This document shows positions 58,239-64,000 of a DNA stretch of 64,000 bases, piece by piece. Under the pieces are notes generated by a model. That model saw only the letters and a list, made by a program, of their open reading frames with translations. It had not been told where the DNA came from and made no database searches. A program made the translations under genes and the position numbers. The stretch's first letter is position 1; every line of letters begins with the position of its first letter. Source of the stretch: Methanosarcina sp. ERenArc_MAG2 (lineage in GTDB: Archaea; Halobacteriota; Methanosarcinia; Methanosarcinales; Methanosarcinaceae); NCBI GenBank assembly GCA_023955635.1, contig JAMXHR010000001.1, positions 124,001-188,000 of the forward strand, written 5' to 3'.

Positions 58239-59264
58239 TCATTTTTTACGTTTCCAGGGGAGCACTGCAGCTTCAAATGTCAGAAGCGGCCCTGCAAACC
58301 ATCCAGCCCATAAAATAAGTCCGGCTACACCAAGGAAAAAGAAACAAAGCCGTTTTTTTACCGATCTTGAACCATATTCCTCATCCATCAGGCTTAAAAT
58401 CAGAGCAATAACTCCAAGTCCCAGACTGGTTAAAATCAGAAAGATAGTAATAAATATTTCGGGGGAATATGAACTCTTATTTAGTGAAATAAACATCTGA
58501 AAAGCGAACGATAATGCAGTTCCCAGAAAGAAGAAGCCTGCAAGAAATCCGGAGATGCGCGCAGGATTGAAACCGGCTACAGCTTCCCTTTTAATGAAAA
58601 GTACCATAAGACCTGCTGTGAGAGTTATTCCCAATGGAGCGAAGATCGAAAATAGGCTCTGCCCCTCCCAGCGGTAAAGTTTTATCTGGCTCAGGGGAAC
58701 AGATACCCATTCCTTCAAGGTAAATATTTCTTTATACCCAATAACTATCCCGTAATTCCCTTTTCCCTGTGTAGAACCGGCTACAGCGTAATATTTCCCG
58801 CTTTTAGGAGCTTCCAGATCAGCCTTGGCAAGAGAATAAAAGGCACTCGGGGAAAATGCTTCATACACCGGGCTTTCAGGTAATTCACCGGGAAAAACCC
58901 TTACCCCATATCCTTCGGGTACTTCCGCTTTCTCGGGTATTTTTCCCTCATTTGTAAGGCCAGGCCCCATAAGAATCAGATCTGGAGTAAATCCCTGTCT
59001 TCCCTGTTCAACGGGAACAATGAGCCCGAGTGCAATCCTCTCCCCCTGTTTCATCTCAAAACTATAGTAACGGAAATCTCCGGGAGCAAGCTGCCCATAA
59101 AAGACCCTGGATTTCGCAGGGTTTTCAATTGGAATTGTAGTCTCAGGGCTTTTGCCTTCTCCTCCGAAAATCGGTACGTGGGCAAGCGCAGGAGTGAAAT
59201 AAAAGTATATAGCAGTCAGAAGAAGCAGAAAAATGCAAGAACGTCGGAATATCCACCGTCTCAT
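58239..59264 (-). CDS. Membrane-anchored extracytoplasmic protein, unknown
   Basis: 341 residues. A signal peptide (residues 1-28, FLLLLTAIYFYFTPALA) is followed by an outside domain of about 170 residues (VFYGQLAPGDFRYYSFEMKQ, GYGVRVFPGELPESPVYEAF, KSGKYYAVAGSTQGKGNYGI), which looks like a beta-sandwich, and then four membrane helices ending in a basic tail. I do not recognise a named family. The gene is divergent from the dimer glycosylase. Confidence 0.75.
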   Translation of the reverse strand: MRRWIFRRSCIFLLLLTAIYFYFTPALAHVPIFGGEGKSPETTIPIENPAKSRVFYGQLAPGDFRYYSFEMKQGERIALGLIVPVEQGRQGFTPDLILMGPGLTNEGKIPEKAEVPEGYGVRVFPGELPESPVYEAFSPSAFYSLAKADLEAPKSGKYYAVAGSTQGKGNYGIVIGYKEIFTLKEWVSVPLSQIKLYRWEGQSLFSIFAPLGITLTAGLMVLFIKREAVAGFNPARISGFLAGFFFLGTALSFAFQMFISLNKSSYSPEIFITIFLILTSLGLGVIALILSLMDEEYGSRSVKKRLCFFFLGVAGLILWAGWFAGPLLTFEAAVLPWKRKK

Positions 59265-59400
59265 AAACTATATTTTCTCGCTAGTATGTATATATGTATA
59301 AGAACAAAGAATCAGACACAGAATCTGAAACTTAATTTCCGGATTAAGTTAACTCTTCTCCATCCGAAACCCTTTCTTAAATGTGCTCGGAATTTATCTT

Positions 59401-59730
59401 ATGAGAATCTGGGACATACCTCCTGAGAGGTTATGCAGGCAGCACCTCCTAGGGGAACACCGTGAGCTGCATGCTTTATGGTCAATTATTACCAATAATA
59501 AAAAGGGCTACGCCCATCATCCCGAAACCATGCGCTGGAGGGGAAAGCTCAAAGCTCTTTACCTGAGACATGAAGTCATGGTCGAAGAAATGAAAAAACG
59601 CGGTTACAAGCATAGCACTCCTCTCGATCCCGCACTTGCAACAGGAAACGCTATCCAGGACGAGTTTGTGAATTCTTATGAGGAACAGGTCCGGATCCTT
59701 AAAGAAAAAGGATGTGAGTGCAGAGTTTAA
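59401..59730 (+). CDS. Pyrimidine-dimer DNA glycosylase (T4 endonuclease V-like)
   Basis: About 109 residues from ATG 59401: MRIWDIPPERLCRQHLLGEH followed by RELHALWSIITNNKKG and HPETMRWRGKLKALYLRHEV. The LxxQHLxxEHREL pattern and the following Arg-rich helix match the endonuclease V family, where the N-terminal amine and an early Glu do catalysis. It excises UV dimers, complementing the photolyase at 53369. Confidence 0.85.
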   Translation: MRIWDIPPERLCRQHLLGEHRELHALWSIITNNKKGYAHHPETMRWRGKLKALYLRHEVMVEEMKKRGYKHSTPLDPALATGNAIQDEFVNSYEEQVRILKEKGCECRV

Positions 59731-59904
59731 ATTTCTTCTGTCGGGTTTTTCGACTATTTGCATACAGATGTCTCCACCTTCGAAGTCTCTTTAACAGACC
59801 AGAAATGTTAATTTTTTCCTTAAAAAACAGGAACTTCAATAAACTGTTCATCTTGAAAGCCAATAAATAGCAGGCTTTTTCTATGTCTGATTATTTCAGT
59901 TACG

Positions 59905-61270
59905 GTGGTTTATTTGGATAGCTCAAAACCTTATTTCAATCCTGAAATAGAAACCCTGGACCGGGGAGAACTTGACGCTCTCATCGAGGAGCGGGTGCGG
60001 TATACGGTAAAATATTCGGCAGAAAATTCTCCATTTTACAGAAAATGGTTTAAGAGTCACGGTGTAGACCCGGCTGAGATTAAAACGCATGAGGATCTTC
60101 TGTACCTTCCCGTGATCTCGGGAAGGACTATTCAGGAAAACCAGCCCCCTGAGACAAGGGATTTTATGTTTCGGAGTGTGGGCTGGGAGGATGTTTTCAC
60201 TATCCATGAAACCAGTGGAACAAGCGGAACTCCTAAGAGCTTTTTCTTACATGGGAAGACTGGGAACGCTATGCGGAAAAATACGCTCGCATTTTCAGGT
60301 CACAGGGCTTCGGTCCGGGGGACAGGGTCGTTGTCTGTGCTTCTTATGGGATGAATGTTGGGGCAAATACCATGACTCTTGCAGCCCGACATCTTGGCAT
60401 GAGCATCATTCCTGAGGGCAAATGTACTTTTCCCCTGCGTGTTATCGAAGCCTATAGACCTACAGGCATCGTAGGCAGCGTATTCAAGCTCCTCAACCTT
60501 GCAGGGCGGATGCAGGCAGAGGGCATTAATCCTCAGGAGTCTGGCGTAAATAAACTCGTCGTGGGAGGAGAAGCCTTTGCTGACGAGTCAAGAAACTACC
60601 TTTCTGAAATCTGGGGCTGCCCTGTGTACAATACTTATGGAAGCACGGAAGGAACGATGTGCGGAGAGTGTAATGAGATTTCCGGGCTGCATGTGCCAGA
60701 GGACTTTGTCCACCTTGATATTTATGATCCCCATATAGAAAATTTCGTGCCTGACGGAGAATGCGGTAGAGCAATTCTGAGCACACTCCTGCCTGTAGGG
60801 GCAAAAGCAGGGAATATTCTTTTAAATTTTGATACGGAAGATACGACTGTAGTGATTACACGCAAACAATGCCCCTGCGGAAGGACTCATATGAAAATTA
60901 TGACCCCGCAGCGAGAGGCAGAAACTGTGTGGGTTGAGGGTGCTCCCTTTAACCGCGTAGACGTGGAAAGGGGTGTCTTCCAGCGTGAAAACATGGACTA
61001 CCTGACCGGAGAGTATGAGGCTTTTCTTTATGGTGAAGAAGATGAGGGGAAACTGTACTCCGTGTCAGCATGGAGTGCGAAAATCCTGACACGTGTGACC
61101 GAGATCTCATAAAAGAAAACTTTATCCGTACCTTCCTCAGGTATAAGCCTCCCCTTTCCAGGGCTTACAACGAAGGCACCTTCAAAATCGCGTTCAATTT
61201 CACAGACCCTCGGGGGCTTGAGTTGAATAAGATCAGGGGTAGGCCTAAAAGGCTTGTGGACAGGCGATAA
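59905..61270 (+). CDS. ftsA: Coenzyme F390 synthetase-type adenylating enzyme (two frameshifts)
   Basis: A phenylacetate-CoA-ligase relative of about 455 residues, the group that adenylates coenzyme F420 to F390 in methanogens. It starts at GTG 59905 (MVYLDSSKPYFNPEIETLDR). The AMP-forming motif HETSGTSGTPKSFF is followed by a missing T at about 60241-60245; the frame then reads TWEDWERYAEKYARIFRSQG and CASYGMNVGANTMTLAARHL, KLVVGGEAF and YNTYGSTEGTMCGECNE. A second missing G at about 61047-61050 leads to ETVLRVSMECENPDTCDRDL and the end at 61270. Other ligase functions are possible. Confidence 0.8.
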
Positions 61271-61575
61271 AGGCAGAAACTGCTGGGAAATTATATTCAA
61301 TACATTTTTGGAAAGTCTCGTTAAAAAAGAAGCTAGTTTATGCTTATTTTTAATCTTTTACCATATTTTTATGTTTTTTTCTTCAGCAGGCAAGCTCATT
61401 TATTTTTTCTGTGAGATATATTCATTATTCCCAAACATTAATATTACTGAAGAGTGAATTACCTTTTAATCAACTCTTTTATATTAGTGACTATGTGAAA
61501 AAAACATATATAGTGCTACTTACAATAAGCTAAAGTATTAACTTGCAGATAAATCCGAGATTACCTGGTGATACG
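61271..61575. other. Non-coding stretch before nikR
   Basis: AT-rich, with a TATA-like ACATATATAG near 61504. No gene recognised. Confidence 0.4.
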
Positions 61576-61998
61576 ATGGAAACAGAACTTATGAGGATAG
61601 GGGTTTCTCTTCCCGATACCCTTCTGGGTAAATTTGATGAGATTATTGAAAAAAGAGGTTATTCTTCCCGTTCGGAAGGCATAAGAGACGCCATCAGAAG
61701 TTACATTTCCTATTACGAATGGATGGGTGACATTAAAGGCTACCGTGTCGGAACTGTTTCGGTTATTTACGACCACACGAAAAGAGGACTTTCAAATGCC
61801 CTTGCAGATATCCAGCATCACCACTCTCACCTGATAAAATCCTCAGTGCATATCCACCTCGATCATGACAATTGTTTTGAAGTAATTGTTTTGGATGGAG
61901 ACGGCGAGGAGATTAAAGAACTTGCCGAAGCTATAATGTCCTTGAAAGGGGTTAAATTCTCAAAGCTCACGACTGTAGCATCAAACGATAAGATCTGA
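61576..61998 (+). CDS. nikR: Nickel-responsive regulator NikR
   Basis: A Ni-dependent repressor of nickel uptake; nickel is central here because of MCR and hydrogenases. About 140 residues from ATG 61576. The N-terminal ribbon-helix-helix is [20 protein letters not shown] with [17 protein letters not shown]. The C-terminal ACT-like domain carries the square-planar nickel site: His81 ([10 protein letters not shown] region), His92, His94 and Cys100 in [13 protein letters not shown]. All four ligands are present. Confidence 0.95.
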   Translation: METELMRIGVSLPDTLLGKFDEIIEKRGYSSRSEGIRDAIRSYISYYEWMGDIKGYRVGTVSVIYDHTKRGLSNALADIQHHHSHLIKSSVHIHLDHDNCFEVIVLDGDGEEIKELAEAIMSLKGVKFSKLTTVASNDKI

Positions 61999-62085
61999 CC
62001 TCCCCTGCCAGGGTAGGAATTAACATTCTAAGCATTGAAGGAAATCGGACTAAAAAAGGGAAAAATTCCTCCTGATTTCTTCAAT

Positions 62086-62499
62086 TCAAGCCTTTTCAAA
62101 TTGTTTTTCAATGTACTTCAGGAGCAGGCTCCCGAATTCGGTGAAGTCATAGATCTGGAAACTGCGTTCTCTTCGCGAGTCCATAAGGCCTCCTTCCTTT
62201 AGAAGCTTAAGATGATAGGAAAGGGCCAAATGCTTCTGGTCCGGCACTCTGCAAGGACACAGGCTCTGAACTTCGAGAGCTTTTCCTGGACGGGTCGGAT
62301 CTGCAAATACCTTAAACAGGCTAACGATTTCTCCCACATCTTCATTCATTGCCTTATGCACGGTCTCAAGTACATCTTCCGGAAGACGATCTGCATCCTT
62401 AACTTCTATTATTCTTTTCTCAAACAGTTCTTTCACTTGATCATCAGTTCGAATAAAGCATTTGGTTATTGTTTTAATTCTTTGTGTTAAAGCTTTCAA
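62086..62499 (-). CDS. ArsR-type winged-helix regulator
   Basis: 137 residues. The N-terminal 60 are an extra region; then VSLFKVFADPTRPGKALEVQ, LCPCRVPDQKHLALSYHLKL and LKEGGLMDSRRERSFQIYDF, the winged HTH of ArsR. The usual LKIL after DPTR and part of the helix before LSYHLKLL are shortened, so base losses are possible. The CPC pair could bind metal. Confidence 0.78.
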   Translation of the reverse strand: MKALTQRIKTITKCFIRTDDQVKELFEKRIIEVKDADRLPEDVLETVHKAMNEDVGEIVSLFKVFADPTRPGKALEVQSLCPCRVPDQKHLALSYHLKLLKEGGLMDSRRERSFQIYDFTEFGSLLLKYIEKQFEKA

Positions 62500-62638
62500 T
62501 TATCTCTTCGATTCTAAGTTGCTTTTGTTTTTTAGTGAGCCCAGGGGCTTTCCTACCATGTTTCTTTATCCCGATATCTTCCAGTGCTGAAAGGCTTTAA
62601 CGGTCTGCTTTTAACGTATTTTCCCGGTTAAGTTTACC

Positions 62639-63659
62639 TCACCCTTTTAAAATATCCTTATCCGTACAAAGCACTTCTTTCCACCTTAGTCCGAGTTCCG
62701 AGAGAGCAAAACCGCCTCCTATCAGGGTAATTGAGTTCTTTATTATATGATCAAGTACGGCAACGGTAAACCCAATCTCAGGTTCGATTCCTCCAAGCCC
62801 GAAGACTGCAGTAAGGGCAACTTCATATGTCCCGATAGCTCCAGGCGTTATAGGAAATATTTTTGCAATATTTCCGAGAGCTACGGCCAGGAAAATCAGA
62901 GATATCATATATGTGGAAGAGAGGCTTACCCCTACTGTCGGAAAGGATTTAAGAACCAAAAAACAGGTAAAGATATCTATTCCCCATATAAGAAGGGAAG
63001 ATGCGGTCACTGCCAGAAACGCGCCTGGACGTACGGCAACAATACTCATCTGGCGGAAAAAAACGGATGCAAAGCCCTTTATCTTTCCAAAGCGCCCATC
63101 TGGATTATTTTCTGGTTTGAGTGTTTTTTGGCGCGGCCCTCCCTGAAAGATACAACAAAAAGGGTTGCAAAAAAGAGGACTACTGCTAGCTCGGAAAGTT
63201 TTATCAGGTAGTCCATCCAGGGAGCGAGTTCGAAACGAGATGCAGCGCCTGAAGATGCAAGTATTGCTATGGAAGTAATTGCAACTATATCAAAAATTCT
63301 TTCTACAGTCAGCGAGGAAAGGCTCGTTGTAAGGGCAAGATCTTTGCTCTTTTTCAGGATATACATCCTGCTGAGGTCTCCTATGCGTGCCGGGAGAATT
63401 ACATTAGCAGACTGGCTAATAAAAATGCTGCCTGTAAGAAATCCAAGTCCGTATTGATTTCCGAGTCTTTTTAGAATCTGCTGGAATCGGATTCCCTAAC
63501 TGGCCAGGAAATACAGTATACAAGAGAAGCGAGGGCAAGAATTCTGAAGGATGCATGCTTAACATTTTCCAGAATATCGGATGCACCCAGAAAAGTTGCA
63601 GCAAATGCAAGGATCAGAATTGCAAGGGCAGCTGTTAAAATTATTTTTCCTTTTCCAGA
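62639..63659 (-). CDS. Flippase-like (UPF0104/LPG synthase TM) membrane protein (two frameshifts)
   Basis: An integral membrane protein of about 335 residues. Reading on the minus strand: IILTAALAILILAFAATFLG, a frameshift at a G3 run near 63498 (then GIRFQQILKRLGNQYGLGFL and ANVILPARIGDLSRMYIL), SLTVERIFDIVAITSIAILA, a second frameshift near 63080, then FPITPGAIGTYEVALTAVFG and HIIKNSITLIGGG. The PARxGDxxR and PGxxGxxE segments mark the family, often paired with glycosyltransferases for lipid-linked sugars. The start codon is unclear; it overlaps the upstream glycosyltransferase end. Confidence 0.82.
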
Positions 63660-64000
63660 AATAACGAGAGGGGTGAGACTTCCCTCCAGAGCCGGAATAT
63701 CTCGGAACCCATCCCTTTGACATCTTTTACCATATCGACCTTGCTTGACCCTCCATGCCTCCAGTAGACCGGAAACTCCATAACTCTGTATCCTTTTTGC
63801 TGAGCTCTTACAAGCACTTCAGTATCCCAGAACCAGTGTTCATTCTCTATTTCGTCGAGAAGTTCAAAGAGAGCTTTTCTCCTGAAAGCCTTAAAGCCAC
63901 ACTGGTGATCATAGAGTTTTGAGCGCAGAAAAAGCCTTACCAGAAAATTATATCCCCTGCTTGCAAACTCCCGCTTAAAAGGCCTTTTTGCATCGCTTTC
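63641..64000 (-). CDS. Family 2 glycosyltransferase, C-terminal part (runs off the window)
   Basis: The last 119 residues of a dolichyl-phosphate hexosyltransferase-type enzyme. It shows FLVRLFLRSKLYDHQCGFKA, then LLDEIENEHWFWDTEVLVRA and FPVYWRHGGSSKVDMVKDVK, matching the C-terminal half of ALG5/DPM-like enzymes (Q-C-G-F-K-A-F and W-x-x-D-T-E). The N-terminus with the nucleotide-sugar site lies beyond 64000. It probably acts with the flippase-like protein that follows. Confidence 0.85.
   Translation of the reverse strand, partial: ESDAKRPFKREFASRGYNFLVRLFLRSKLYDHQCGFKAFRRKALFELLDEIENEHWFWDTEVLVRAQQKGYRVMEFPVYWRHGGSSKVDMVKDVKGMGSEIFRLWREVSPLSLFLEKEK

Noticed and set aside
58022..58276. 84-residue minus-strand reading frame
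   Set aside because: It overlaps the end of the membrane protein at 58239, has no ribosome site and no protein-like pattern.

Overview
The window is archaeal and fits a Methanosarcina chromosome. Supporting genes are component A2 of the methyl-coenzyme M reductase activation system (28917-30647), a RamA-type corrinoid activase (24004-25628), a coenzyme F390 synthetase-type adenylating enzyme (59905-61270), geranylgeranylglyceryl phosphate synthase, a hypusine-type aIF5A, aIF1, ribosomal protein L40e, an archaeal SRP RNA and large TolB-like propeller surface proteins. Intergenic DNA is AT-rich with many small repeats, also typical of the genus. The species cannot be decided from this sequence alone.

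Layout. 1-10.9 kb is accessory: two secreted propeller proteins (7 blades plus PKD; 14 blades plus a FIMAH-like tail), a polyphosphate kinase 2, a SulP anion transporter, a decayed CYTH protein, a broken IS1-type transposase and several short inverted-repeat elements. 10.9-16.5 kb holds an aldehyde:ferredoxin oxidoreductase, aIF5A, agmatinase, two tandem 58-59 residue proteins and an XRE regulator/DUF2178 pair. 17.4-22.8 kb has an IS1-type transposase, then on the minus strand two DUF1538 membrane proteins, a PII-like protein and an orphan RelE toxin, with a KefB-type antiporter upstream. 23.1-30.7 kb is core: tRNA-Ser, SRP RNA, RamA-like activase, purB, L40e, GGGP synthase and AtwA. 31-38.6 kb is a stress and metal region (acetyltransferase, flavoproteins, catalase, CopB-type ATPase). 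38.8-44.2 kb is an insertion-sequence nest in which an IS1-type element and a 1288-bp ISAzo13 element break a pentapeptide-repeat gene; a CbiO/CbiQ pair and a 121-bp deletion derivative of the IS1-type element follow. 44.2-64 kb carries purL, aIF1, a regulator and Nre repair protein, purC, an AAA ATPase with a metallo-hydrolase, class II photolyase, Bcp peroxiredoxin, a DUF134/NifX-like/DUF169 group, a pyrimidine-dimer glycosylase, F390 synthetase, NikR, an ArsR-type regulator, a flippase-like membrane protein and a partial glycosyltransferase.

Data quality. About twenty otherwise normal genes or elements are interrupted by single-base indels, nearly always at a short homopolymer and nearly always a missing base. 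Essential genes are affected (GGGP synthase, purL), so most of these look like sequence errors, not biology. Such genes are annotated here as single reconstructed genes with the breakpoint stated. True decay is confined to the transposase remnants, the CYTH remnant, the pentapeptide gene and a few gene tails.

Functional threads: purine synthesis (purB, purL, purC at separate loci), polyamine/hypusine supply (agmatinase beside aIF5A), UV repair (photolyase, dimer glycosylase, Nre with a PIP box hidden by a frameshift), oxidative stress (catalase, Bcp) and metal control (CopB, NikR, CbiOQ). The least understood assembly is the DUF1538-DUF1538-PII-RelE operon.
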